From the NCBI RefSeq assembly GCF_014694455.1, contig NZ_JAAUWT010000005.1, forward strand, positions 248,001 through 312,000: a stretch of DNA of 64,000 bases, written 5' to 3'. The notes beneath the pieces are model-generated. The model made no database searches. It was not told the origin of the DNA and saw only the letters and a program-made list of their open reading frames with translations. The DNA comes from Vibrio sp. S9_S30 (GTDB taxonomy: Bacteria > Pseudomonadota > Gammaproteobacteria > Enterobacterales > Vibrionaceae). The translations under genes and the position numbers were made by a program. Positions 36,478-45,263 of the stretch are shown in pieces (position 1 is the stretch's first letter; the number at the start of each line of letters is the position of its first letter).

Positions 36478-37375
36478 TAACCCGAGCTTTTCAGCCATTA
36501 CTAGAAAGCACTTTGCTCTAAAAATCGAAGAAGGTCACCTCCAATATGGCGATGCCGATACTCCGACGCTCTCAGGCATCAACATGACCATTCCTGTGGG
36601 GACATGGACCTGTCTGCTTGGAAGAAGCGGCTGTGGCAAAAGTACGTTATTGCGCTATCTCGCAGGTCTGCTAAACGACAAAGCGAAATGGGATGGGCAG
36701 ATTGTACTGGAATCGAGAAAAGAGCAGGTGTCAGAAAAAGAGTGGGAAAGTGAATCCGCTGTGCATTGTCAGACCGTATCCATTCATGATCAAGTCGCTT
36801 ATATGGGGCAACAAGATTTATTGATGCCTTGGTTATCGGCATTGGATAACGTCTTACTCAGTACTCGTTTTTCTGGCACTCGTTTTTCTGGTTCTCGTAC
36901 CTTCGGTTCTTTTTTCTCAGGGACCAATCGCGAAAAAAACGAACACAGAGAAAAAAACGAACACAGAGAAAAAGCGCTGCATCTTCTGAATCAGGTGGGA
37001 TTGGTCGATCAACACGCTCTTCTTCCACAAACTCTATCTGGTGGTATGCGACAACGTGTCGCTATTGCTCGAACATTAATGCAAGACAAGCCGATAGTGC
37101 TTATGGATGAACCCTTCTCCGCCCTTGATGCGGTGAACCGACATAAGCTACAAAATCTAGCTTGCGAATTACTCAAAGACAAAACCGTGTTACTCATTAC
37201 TCACGATCCTCAAGAAGCCATTCGACTGGCTTCCAAGCTTTACATCATGCACAGCATCCCTACGCAAGCGCAGTCACTTCCTTTGCCCAATACGGCGGTA
37301 CCCAGAAAGCTCGACGCCGAATGCGCGGCACTACAACAAAGTATTATTGAAAGGTTGGAAAAAGATTATGAGTAG
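36467..37375 (+). CDS. thiZ: HMP-precursor ABC transporter ATPase (ThiZ-like) with tandem-repeat insertion
   Basis: ATP-binding subunit of a NitT/TauT-type importer for thiamine pyrimidine precursors. From the ATG at 36467, which overlaps the thiD stop by 11 bp, it has 302 residues. Walker A GRSGCGKST (about 52-60), signature LSGGMRQRV (about 189-197), Walker B PIVLMDEP and switch His in LITHDPQE are intact. Between the Q-loop (YMGQQDLLMPWLSALDNV) and the signature there is a low-complexity insert (about 133-170), encoded by two tandem duplications, with FSG-TR and REKNEH units. Upstream alternative starts exist inside thiD. The insert is unusual for this family. Confidence 0.88.
   Translation: MCGDNPSFSAITRKHFALKIEEGHLQYGDADTPTLSGINMTIPVGTWTCLLGRSGCGKSTLLRYLAGLLNDKAKWDGQIVLESRKEQVSEKEWESESAVHCQTVSIHDQVAYMGQQDLLMPWLSALDNVLLSTRFSGTRFSGSRTFGSFFSGTNREKNEHREKNEHREKALHLLNQVGLVDQHALLPQTLSGGMRQRVAIARTLMQDKPIVLMDEPFSALDAVNRHKLQNLACELLKDKTVLLITHDPQEAIRLASKLYIMHSIPTQAQSLPLPNTAVPRKLDAECAALQQSIIERLEKDYE
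36863..36892. repeat. 15-bp in-frame duplication in thiZ
   Basis: ACTCGTTTTTCTGGC is followed by ACTCGTTTTTCTGGT: five codons duplicated in frame. Confidence 0.85.
36932..36973. repeat. 18-bp in-frame duplication in thiZ
   Basis: GAAAAAAACGAACACAGA occurs twice (36932-36949 and 36950-36967) with a partial third copy, encoding repeated REKNEH hexapeptides. Confidence 0.9.
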
Positions 37376-38183
37376 CTCCAACCAAACAAAAGCGTTCTCC
37401 AAAACCTTATCTTTCTCGAAAGCCATTAAGCGCCGCGATCACGTCACGTACCCCATTATCCGTGCGGTCATCAGTGCGGCAGTGATGATCGGGATCTGGC
37501 AGGCGATTGTCGTCATTTTTGCGATGCCATCATTCATTCTTCCCGCCCCAATGGAGGTATTTGAACGCTTAATACAGCGGCAAGATGTCCTGTTAAAACA
37601 CACTTGGGTGACCGCGCAAGAAATCTTATTGGGCTTACTGCTCGGACTTTCCATGGGGCTGGTTTTTGCACTTCAAATGTTGATGTTCAATCCGTTGAAG
37701 CGTTGGTTACTGCCTATTCTTGTCGCCAGTCAAGCGGTTCCTGTATTTGCGATCGCCCCCGTCTTGATGCTCTGGCTCGGCTACGGAATCACATCCAAAA
37801 TCGTCATGGCAGCCATCATCATCTTCTTCCCGGTCACCACTTGTTGCTATGACGGTTTGCGCAATACACCAACTGGGTATTTGGATTTGGCGAAAACCAT
37901 GGGGGCTTCGAAGTGGCAAACGTTACGCCACATTCAACTGCCCGCTGCGCTGCCCACCCTCGCATCAGGAATACGTGTAGCCGTTGTGGTTGCACCCATC
38001 GGCGCAGTCTGTGGTGAGTGGGTTGGATCGAGTGAAGGTTTGGGCTATCTCATGTTGCAAGCCAATGCCCGAATGATGATAGATGAAATGTTCGCGGCGC
38101 TCTTTATTTTGTCTGCCTTGTCTGTGTCTTTGTATTTCATTGCCGACGAAGCGCTTAAAAAGCTTATCCCTTGGGAAGGGTAA
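37368..38183 (+). CDS. thiX: HMP-precursor ABC transporter permease (ThiX-like)
   Basis: Inner-membrane permease of about 271 residues with six helices and a BPD-type EAA loop (LDLAKTMGASKWQTLRHIQLP, about 165-185 shown in part). From the ATG at 37368, preceded by AAGG and overlapping the ATPase gene by eight bases; the frame is open a few codons further up from a TTG. The sequence groups with SsuC/TauC-like permeases, and context (thiD, tenA, TPP riboswitch) assigns it to pyrimidine-precursor uptake. Confidence 0.9.
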   Translation: MSSSNQTKAFSKTLSFSKAIKRRDHVTYPIIRAVISAAVMIGIWQAIVVIFAMPSFILPAPMEVFERLIQRQDVLLKHTWVTAQEILLGLLLGLSMGLVFALQMLMFNPLKRWLLPILVASQAVPVFAIAPVLMLWLGYGITSKIVMAAIIIFFPVTTCCYDGLRNTPTGYLDLAKTMGASKWQTLRHIQLPAALPTLASGIRVAVVVAPIGAVCGEWVGSSEGLGYLMLQANARMMIDEMFAALFILSALSVSLYFIADEALKKLIPWEG

Positions 38184-38236
38184 GGTATCTCACGATTTCA
38201 GTGCCTCATTGGGGCATAGCTAAAAAGGAAAATCAT

Positions 38237-39187
38237 TTGAAAAAGAACAACATGATCAGCGCAATTGCCCTTGCGGCAACCGCCTTTGCATTTAACGTAA
38301 GTGCAGAAGAAAAGAAACTCACACTAATGTTAGATTGGTTTGTTAACCCTAATCATGGCCCCATTGTTATCGCTAAAGAACGCGGTTACTTCAAAGAAGA
38401 AGGCTTAACAGTGGAGGTTCAAGAGCCTGCCGATCCAAGCACACCGCCTAAACTGGTGGCGGCGAATAAAGTGGATCTTGCGATTTCTTACCAGCCCAAT
38501 CTCACTATCGATGTTGCCGCGGGGCTTCCATTGATTCGCTCGGCAACCTTAGTCGCGACGCCACTGAATACGTTAACGGTATTGAAAGATAAAAGCGTCA
38601 AGAATTTGAGCGATCTTAAGGGCAAGAAAATTGGTATTGCGATAGCGGGTAATGAAGAAGCAACGATTGGCACCATGCTTGAGACAGGCAACGTAAAATA
38701 CAGTGATGTCGACATCATCAATGTCGGCTGGGCACTGTCTTCTTCTTTGGCGTCTGGAAAAGTGGATGCCATTTGGGGCGGATTTCGCAACTTCGAAAGT
38801 AACCAATTAGCCCTTGAAGGCTATGAAGCAAAAGCGTTTTTCCCAGAAGAGCATGGCGTACCCACTTACGATGAGCTGGTCTTCGTTGCGAACGCAAACA
38901 CGCATGATAAAGAGGCCATCAAAGCCTTTAACCGTGCGTTAGAGAAAGCCACCACTTACATTGTTAACCACCCTCAAGAATCTTGGAAAGAATTTGTGGC
39001 GTATTCACCGGACACCCTCAACAACGAACTGAACAAACGCGCTTGGAATGACACTCTAACTCGCTTTGCCCTGCGTCCATCCGCGGTTGACCACAAACGA
39101 TACGACGATTACGCCCAGTTCATGTTTGATAAGAAAATCATTCAATCCCTGCCTAAAGCCGAAGACTACGTCCCAAGCTTCAACTGA
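38237..39187 (+). CDS. thiY: HMP-precursor ABC transporter binding protein (ThiY-like, NMT1/THI5 family)
   Basis: Periplasmic binding protein of about 316 residues. The signal peptide begins at a TTG codon (38237) read as Met-Lys-Lys-Asn, with GGAAAA seven bases upstream; ATG at 38252 is an alternative. The processing site is near VSAEEKK. The mature part (LMLDWFVNPNHGPIVIAKE) matches the NMT1/THI5-like family, which binds formylaminopyrimidine or HMP. Being last of the ABC genes and followed by tenA 13 bp later, it completes an import-and-convert module. Confidence 0.9.
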   Translation: MKKNNMISAIALAATAFAFNVSAEEKKLTLMLDWFVNPNHGPIVIAKERGYFKEEGLTVEVQEPADPSTPPKLVAANKVDLAISYQPNLTIDVAAGLPLIRSATLVATPLNTLTVLKDKSVKNLSDLKGKKIGIAIAGNEEATIGTMLETGNVKYSDVDIINVGWALSSSLASGKVDAIWGGFRNFESNQLALEGYEAKAFFPEEHGVPTYDELVFVANANTHDKEAIKAFNRALEKATTYIVNHPQESWKEFVAYSPDTLNNELNKRAWNDTLTRFALRPSAVDHKRYDDYAQFMFDKKIIQSLPKAEDYVPSFN

Positions 39188-39200
39188 TCGAGGAATCACG

Positions 39201-39878
39201 ATGAATCACCAAGATTTGATCAATGCATGTCGCAGTGATTGGGAAGCGTACACCAAGCATTCATTTGTTCAGCAATTGGCGGACGGTTCTCTAGAGCAGC
39301 CTTGCTATTTGCACTATTTGAAGCAGGATTTTCTCTTCCTAAAGCAATATGCTCGCGCTTACGCACTGGCGATTTACAAAGCGAGAACCTTAGAAGACAT
39401 GCGTGACGCGCTACCTAGTGTTCACGCATTATTGGATTCCGAGATTGCACACCATGTCTCGTATTGTGAAAACTGGGGTCTCAGTGAAGCCGATTTGGAA
39501 GCCGAAGCGGAAGATTTTGGTACCGTCGCTTATACTCGTTATGTGTTGGATGCGGGAATGACGGGCGATCTTATCGATTTGTATGCCGCACTTGCGCCTT
39601 GCTCTATCGGGTATGCAGAAATTGGTCGTCAACGGTTAGCGGATCCCGCAACGAAGCTGGAGGGGAACCCTTACGCAAGCTGGATTCAGCTGTATGGTGG
39701 TGATGAATTCCAGCAAAGTGTCGCGCAAGGAACCAGAACCATCGATAAACTTTTAGCAGATGTGGAGCTAGATAGCCCTCGTGGCAAAAACCTCATTCAG
39801 GTGTTTAAAACGGCAACCCGTATGGAGGTGGCCTTTTGGCAGCAAGGGCTGAATGCAATAAAGGACGGAAAGATATAA
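39201..39878 (+). CDS. tenA: Aminopyrimidine aminohydrolase TenA
   Basis: Hydrolyses amino-HMP released from degraded thiamine to HMP. 225 residues from the ATG at 39201, preceded by GAGGAA; the frame is open upstream inside the binding-protein gene but homology starts at MNHQDLI. The TenA fold is all helical. The catalytic Cys is in LAPCSIGYAEIG, with conserved Asp, Tyr and Glu of the active site in QDFLFLKQYARAYA and near the C-terminus. It closes the thiD-thiZXY-tenA operon, giving a complete salvage path from imported formyl- or amino-HMP to HMP-PP. Confidence 0.95.
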   Translation: MNHQDLINACRSDWEAYTKHSFVQQLADGSLEQPCYLHYLKQDFLFLKQYARAYALAIYKARTLEDMRDALPSVHALLDSEIAHHVSYCENWGLSEADLEAEAEDFGTVAYTRYVLDAGMTGDLIDLYAALAPCSIGYAEIGRQRLADPATKLEGNPYASWIQLYGGDEFQQSVAQGTRTIDKLLADVELDSPRGKNLIQVFKTATRMEVAFWQQGLNAIKDGKI

Positions 39879-39930
39879 ATGCTGGGGTCTGTCGACCCTA
39901 GTATTAACGATGCGAGAGCGCCTGAGTTGA

Positions 39931-40022
39931 CTGTCACTTAGTTGGCGGCAGTCACTTAGTTGGCAGTCACTTGGCGACAGCTGCTTAGTCGAGAGCCACT
40001 TGGTCGACAGTGGCTGACTCGA
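39931..40022. repeat. Degenerate ~15-bp repeat cluster, about six units, after tenA
   Basis: The words CACTTAG, CACTTAG, CACTTGG, TGCTTAG and CACTTGG occur at 39935, 39953, 39968, 39982 and 39997 (spacings 18, 15, 14, 15), followed by a weaker sixth unit. The context of each resembles CAGTCACTTAGTTGG or CAGCTGCTTAGTCGA. It fills the convergent gap between tenA and the methyltransferase gene. Confidence 0.75.
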
Positions 40023-40141
40023 AAGCACCGATGAAAATTATCTAGGGAGAGCTCATCACGGTTCAACCCTTTATGAAGCCAACCCGTTCAGGGAAAAACC
40101 GAGCCCTCTTTCCCTGTGCTGAAGGGCTTCGTTTGGCAGTC

Positions 40142-41095
40142 TTATGAAAACACCATGGCTTTTAAACTCGAGTTTTCATCTTTATCTTTAAACTCAGGTG
40201 GATTGTCTAATCGGTATTGATAAGTCAGTGCTGGTGCTTCGCTCTTCATTCCTTCAATTAAAAAGTCAGGGCTTACACTCGGTGAATTGACGCATGCGAG
40301 CACTTCCCCACCCTCTGTCAGTAAATCGGGTAAACGGCGCAGAATTTTTTGATAGTCTTTGGTGAGCGCAAAACTGCCTTTTTGAAATGAAGGCGGATCA
40401 ATGACAACAAGATCATAAGGTCCGTATTTCTTTATCTTCCCCCATGATTTAAAAATATCGTGCCCCATAAAATGGACGGCATTCAGGTTATGACCGTTTA
40501 ATTTGTGGTTGTCTCTACCACGGCTCAAGCTTGATTTCGCCATATCAACATTCACTACCTGATCGGCTCCACCTTCTATAGCAACGACTGAAAAGCCACA
40601 AGTATAGGCAAATAGGTTTAATACCTTTTTGTGTTTTGCACGTTCACGCACCCAGTCTCTGCCAAACCGCATATCTAGGAATAAGCCAAAGTTTTGGTTT
40701 TTACCTAATTCCAATTGATACTTCAGCCCCGACTCGGTCACCACGGGTTTGAGATTTGGCTCGCCCAAAATCGCTTCAAAGGGTGCACCATCTTGGTAGC
40801 GATGTTGGAGCAAGATGGCCGTCAGTCCACGTTTCTGGTATAGCGCCTTTTTTGCTACATCTCGTAAACCAGCTTTAAGTTCCGTTAGAAATTCGGGATC
40901 GACGGGTTTGAATAGATGAACAACGATCTGCCCCTGTAACCAATCTACGGTTAATTGCTCTAACCCTTCCCAACACCGACCTCGACCATGAAACAATCGT
41001 CTCACCTCATCGGGTGTGTGCTCCATCACCGAATCAAGCTCAGCCCATAGCTGCTTAAGAGCGCCTGCATTCATTGTACTTTCACTGTTGGCCAT
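40142..41095 (-). CDS. SAM-dependent RNA methyltransferase (RlmI/RlmK-like)
   Basis: Rossmann-fold class I methyltransferase of about 317 residues. The SAM motif lies in VLNLFAYTCGFSVVAIEGGA and the N6/C5-RNA-methyltransferase motif DPPSFQKGSF is present, as in RlmI/RlmK and related proteins; lack of an N-terminal PUA domain separates it from true RlmI. It starts within the end of the pseudouridine synthase gene. I chose the Met at 41095 because GGA lies eight bases upstream; the Met at 41074, in an ATGA overlap, is the alternative. The RNA target is unknown, but the partner enzyme suggests rRNA or tRNA. Confidence 0.8.
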   Translation of the reverse strand: MANSESTMNAGALKQLWAELDSVMEHTPDEVRRLFHGRGRCWEGLEQLTVDWLQGQIVVHLFKPVDPEFLTELKAGLRDVAKKALYQKRGLTAILLQHRYQDGAPFEAILGEPNLKPVVTESGLKYQLELGKNQNFGLFLDMRFGRDWVRERAKHKKVLNLFAYTCGFSVVAIEGGADQVVNVDMAKSSLSRGRDNHKLNGHNLNAVHFMGHDIFKSWGKIKKYGPYDLVVIDPPSFQKGSFALTKDYQKILRRLPDLLTEGGEVLACVNSPSVSPDFLIEGMKSEAPALTYQYRLDNPPEFKDKDENSSLKAMVFS

Positions 41096-41769
41096 ATTAG
41101 ATTCCAAGGAGTTTTCCACGCCTCTAGAGCGTCTTTTACTATTGATGACTGCCATTTTTCTCCGAGGTTAGCGTTTTCAGCAGGATGACAGCGCAATTCG
41201 AACAGTTCGCCGCCATAGGTGAACCTCAGAGCGTAGGCATGAAGATACCCTCGATCCGATTCGGATGATGGGTAATAAATGTCATCACCGATAATCGGAG
41301 AGCCGACGGACTTTAGCGCCACTCTGATTTGATGCGTTTTTCCCGTGTAAGGTTTACACAAAAACAAGCGCTCTCCCGCTTCTCCTGCTGTAGAAAAAAA
41401 CTGTGTAATGGCAGGGTTGGTTTTACTGCTTACCAACTTCCAACTGGATCGCCGAGAGCGCTCCATATCACCTACGATCGTACCTTGCTTCTTTTTGGGC
41501 TTCTTAGCACCAATAGCGAGGTAGAATTTCTCTATGTCACGCTGCGCAAACAACAATGAAAGCTTACTCGCGGCTTCTGCGTGCCTTGCCAGAATGAGCA
41601 TTCCAGATGTCATTTTATCTAAGCGATGCACTAGATAGAGCTGTTCATCCCCCGATACTTTCGCCACCTCAATCGGCAAGCTAACGTCACCATCGTCTTT
41701 ATGTACACTGACATTGAAATGCTTATTAATAATGAGGAAATCGGAATGGGTATAGAGGATATCAAACAT
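41071..41769 (-). CDS. RluA-family pseudouridine synthase (TIGR01621-like)
   Basis: Converts uridine to pseudouridine in rRNA or tRNA. 232 residues. The catalytic Asp51 lies in HRLDKMTSG, and the second motif KPYTGKTHQIRVAL is present. It has no S4 domain, so it resembles the short RluA-type proteins of the TIGR01621 group rather than RluC/RluD. Cotranscribed and overlapping with the methyltransferase gene, making a small RNA-modification operon. The modified position is not predictable. Confidence 0.88.
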   Translation of the reverse strand: MFDILYTHSDFLIINKHFNVSVHKDDGDVSLPIEVAKVSGDEQLYLVHRLDKMTSGMLILARHAEAASKLSLLFAQRDIEKFYLAIGAKKPKKKQGTIVGDMERSRRSSWKLVSSKTNPAITQFFSTAGEAGERLFLCKPYTGKTHQIRVALKSVGSPIIGDDIYYPSSESDRGYLHAYALRFTYGGELFELRCHPAENANLGEKWQSSIVKDALEAWKTPWNLIWPTVKVQ

Positions 41770-41996
41770 AAATGGCTCCTTCGCAGGCGCTGAATTATAG
41801 CGATTCCTACAGAAGAAGCCATTGTTTAAGGTCTGTGACCTAGATGCAAAAGCGATTTATGAAATGTCAAACGTCAAAACTACGCCTTTCAGTTCACTAA
41901 CACGCTGGTTTAAGCTCGTTGCTCCGTTCGCGCTGAGACCTTTCACACTCTAGGGGAAAAGGCTTTTACCTAGTCGCCTAATTAAGCAGTGATCTT

Positions 41997-43331
41997 CTAC
42001 GCAAAGAACACCACAAGCATTAATACAGGGCAAACCACTCGTACATAGAGGGGCCAAATTTTCCAAAATATTGAGTTTTCAACATCAGGGTAACCCTGGC
42101 GAATTTCTTCAAGTACTTTGTTTCTGTGCCAAATCCACCCAACAAGCAATGCCCAAACTAAACCCAATATAGGCTGAGCGTATACCGTTGTTGCCTGTAC
42201 CACTAAACCAAATAAAGAGCCAAAGTTCAAAACGATCATCGCCGAAATCAGCGTAATCACGCCACCTATCCATACAACAGCAACGGAACGGGTTTGCTTT
42301 AATTCTTCTATCGCACAAGCAACGGGCACTTCCAGCATTGAAATGGATGACGTCAGTGCGGCAATGATCATGAGAGCGAAAAACATCATGCTCGCGGCAA
42401 TACCAAAGCTACCCATAGTATCGAACATGGCTGGAAGAACAGTGAACACCAGTGTGTCTGAACTTAGCAATGCGCCACTGTCATCGAAAATTTGAACACC
42501 ATGCTGTTTTGCAACGAACATAGCAGGTAAAACCAGTAAGCCCGCACCAATAGCGATTCCAGTATCGACAAGAGAAACCTGTACTGCGGTTTTAGGAATG
42601 TTTGTATCTTTCTTTAAGTATGAGCCATAAACCATCATGGTTGCCACACCCAAGGAGAGAGAGAAAAACGCCTGCCCCATCGCACTCACCACTAAATCCG
42701 AGCTAAAATGCGAAAAATCGGGAACGAGATACATCCTAAGCCCTTCGGATGCGCCATCTTGAGTAAGAATGTACCCAATCATCACCACAAACAAGACAAG
42801 TAACACAGGCATTAATCGAGTGGACCAACGCTCAATACCCTCAGCGACACCACTGCTGACTACGTACATAGTGGCAATCATAAACAAAACCATCAGAAAT
42901 AAATTTCGGCTATCACCGAAACTCGTCAACCATGTCGACGCTTCATTTAGCCCCACGATTTCCAAAGCGCTTCCAGCAAACTCACCAAACAGCCAACCGG
43001 CAATAATGGCATAAAAACTGAGAATAAGAGACGCCGCAGTCATTGCAACGATGCCTAACAACACCGCACCCAATTTTCCATTTGGCCAAACGGTTTTAAG
43101 AGATTGAATGGGATTGGATTGACCGTATCGACCAATAGTAAGTTCTGCTATGAGCATTGGACACGCCAACACAAAAACCATCACAAGATAGGTAATGAGA
43201 AATACTGCACCACCATTACTGGCCGCTTGAGTAGGGAACCCCCAAATATTGCCTAAACCTACAGCACTGCCCGCTGCTGCCATAATGAAGCCCAATTTAG
43301 ATGAGAATTGAGCACGAGATGTTGATGCCAT
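41997..43331 (-). CDS. Sodium-dependent transporter of the NSS family
   Basis: 444-residue LeuT-fold transporter with 11-12 helices. The family N-terminus FIMAAAGSAVGLGNIWGFPT (about 15-34) contains the unwound helix-1 residues that bind sodium and substrate, and GGAVFLITYLV follows. Bacterial NSS members import amino acids or related amines by sodium symport; the substrate cannot be read from sequence. No obvious operon partner. Confidence 0.9.
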   Translation of the reverse strand: MASTSRAQFSSKLGFIMAAAGSAVGLGNIWGFPTQAASNGGAVFLITYLVMVFVLACPMLIAELTIGRYGQSNPIQSLKTVWPNGKLGAVLLGIVAMTAASLILSFYAIIAGWLFGEFAGSALEIVGLNEASTWLTSFGDSRNLFLMVLFMIATMYVVSSGVAEGIERWSTRLMPVLLVLFVVMIGYILTQDGASEGLRMYLVPDFSHFSSDLVVSAMGQAFFSLSLGVATMMVYGSYLKKDTNIPKTAVQVSLVDTGIAIGAGLLVLPAMFVAKQHGVQIFDDSGALLSSDTLVFTVLPAMFDTMGSFGIAASMMFFALMIIAALTSSISMLEVPVACAIEELKQTRSVAVVWIGGVITLISAMIVLNFGSLFGLVVQATTVYAQPILGLVWALLVGWIWHRNKVLEEIRQGYPDVENSIFWKIWPLYVRVVCPVLMLVVFFA

Positions 43332-43731
43332 AGATACCGCCTGATTGGATCAGCAATTGTAAAGCAATGTTTACACTTTCTGAATTTCTTATTTTTAACT
43401 GTTCGATGGCAAGTAAAACAGCTTGGGACTAAAATTGGAAGCGCCCTTGGTCTAATTAGTCAAAAACACCCCAATCACAAGCATCATTAGCTCACTTATT
43501 AATCAAAATCAGTTTGATATCTTACGAAAAATAAAATATCCGAAATTAACAACCACGACAAATCCGTACAATTTATTTACACAATAGCTCGGTAGCATTC
43601 TCTTCCCTTCAAGCTATTCCACCCTTTTCTCATTCTTAATAGGGATATACGAGCAGTAGTGGTTCCTTCTTAAGCTCTCTCTGCTTATAGTGTTAGAATT
43701 CATTCGTTACCACTCTGATTTGTCGAGGAAA
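43332..43731. other. Divergent promoter region of the NSS transporter and cls
   Basis: 400 bp of AT-rich DNA between divergently transcribed genes. I see no coding frame with support and no regulatory motif strong enough to name. Confidence 0.4.
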
Positions 43732-45186
43732 ATGGAAAAGTTCTATCAGTTTGTCGCTCTGTTTGGTCTGGTTGCCTATTGGGTACTCGTTGCAGGAGTT
43801 ACTATCCGCGTAGTACTTAAGCGCAGAGCTGTCAGCGTTTCTTTGGCTTGGTTGATGATCATCTATATCATCCCAATCCTTGGCATTGCTTGCTACTTTC
43901 TGTTCGGCGAACTGAACCTAGGCAGAAAACGAGCCGAGCGTGCTCAACGCATGTTTTCTCCTTACGAATATTGGTTTAACCAACTGCACGATTGCCAAGC
44001 CCACCTACCAGAATTGATGGAAGGTCAGATTTCCCAAATTCACGATCTTTGCTCAAATCGCACTGGCATTCCGGCTCTTTGTGGTAATACACTTTCGCTG
44101 CAAACTTCTCCGGTAAAAATCCTTCAATCCGTCATTGAAGACATAAAATCGGCAAAACATCATATCCGAATGGAATTCTACATTTGGCACCCCGGTGGAT
44201 TGGCAGACTCCGTAGCATCCGCCTTGATACAAGCTTCAAAGCGAGGAGTGAAAGTTCAAGTCCTTCTCGATTCCGCAGGCAGCCATCGTTTTCTCAAAAG
44301 CCATTGGAAAGTCATGATGGAAACGGCAGGAATTGAAGTCGTTCATGCGCTCGCAGTGTCTCCTATGCGCGTATTCCTGCGCCGATTAGATTTGCGTCAA
44401 CACCGAAAAATCATTGTGGTGGACGACGAAATCGCCTACACAGGTTCAATGAACATGGTTGATCCTGCTCATTTCAAACAAGGTGCTGGCGTTGGGCAGT
44501 GGATCGATGTGATGGTTCGTATTTCAGGACCAACCGTGAACGTATTGTCCGCCATTCATGCGTGGGATTGGGAAGTAGAAACCGGTAAAAGGGAATTTCC
44601 GACCTTCCCTCAATGCCCTGTTGATAAAACAAACGGCTTGCACCCTGTTCAAGTTGTGCCATCTGGCCCCGGTATGCCTGAAAATCTGATTCAACAAGTG
44701 ATGATTCTTTCCATCAATCAGGCGAAAGAAACCGTCAGAATTACCACACCCTATTTTGTGCCCAGCGATCAGTTACTCGAAACACTAAAAATGACGGCGC
44801 AGCGCGGCGTTAAAGTACAACTTATCATTCCTCACCGTAATGATTCCATCATGGTGAAGTGGGCATCTAAGGCGTTTTATACTGAGCTGCTGAACTCCGG
44901 CATTGAAATTTATGAATTCCATGGCGGTCTTTTACACACTAAATCGGTTGTAATCGATCAGCATCAATGCTTGATTGGAACCGTAAACCTCGATATGCGT
45001 AGCCTTTGGCTAAACTTTGAAGTTACGTTAGCCGTTGATGACGCATCTTTCACGAAAGAGCTTTATTGGCTTCAAGAGTCTTACATAGAAAATGCGCACA
45101 AAATCGAGTCGGCTACATGGTCAGAACGAGGAATTGTTCATCGAATTTTTGAACGTGCCTATTTCTTACTCAGCCCCCTACTTTAA
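43732..45186 (+). CDS. cls: Cardiolipin synthase A
   Basis: Phospholipase-D-superfamily enzyme condensing two phosphatidylglycerols to cardiolipin. From the Met at 43732, which has GAGG five bases upstream, it has 484 residues, close to E. coli ClsA (486); a start at 43690 would add 14 non-homologous residues. Two N-terminal helices precede two HKD motifs: HRKIIVVDDEIAYTGSMN in the first half and HTKSVVIDQHQCLIGTVNLD in the second. Confidence 0.94.
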   Translation: MEKFYQFVALFGLVAYWVLVAGVTIRVVLKRRAVSVSLAWLMIIYIIPILGIACYFLFGELNLGRKRAERAQRMFSPYEYWFNQLHDCQAHLPELMEGQISQIHDLCSNRTGIPALCGNTLSLQTSPVKILQSVIEDIKSAKHHIRMEFYIWHPGGLADSVASALIQASKRGVKVQVLLDSAGSHRFLKSHWKVMMETAGIEVVHALAVSPMRVFLRRLDLRQHRKIIVVDDEIAYTGSMNMVDPAHFKQGAGVGQWIDVMVRISGPTVNVLSAIHAWDWEVETGKREFPTFPQCPVDKTNGLHPVQVVPSGPGMPENLIQQVMILSINQAKETVRITTPYFVPSDQLLETLKMTAQRGVKVQLIIPHRNDSIMVKWASKAFYTELLNSGIEIYEFHGGLLHTKSVVIDQHQCLIGTVNLDMRSLWLNFEVTLAVDDASFTKELYWLQESYIENAHKIESATWSERGIVHRIFERAYFLLSPLL

Positions 45187-45263
45187 AGGGAAATAACGCT
45201 TGCTTTTCCCCCTCTTAAAATGGTTTAAATAGAATCAAATCTTTCAAGGGACAAGGAACATAA

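Noticed and set aside
39931-40022. Possible CRISPR array after tenA
   Set aside because: The units are about 15 bp, degenerate and directly abutting, with no unique spacers and no cas genes.
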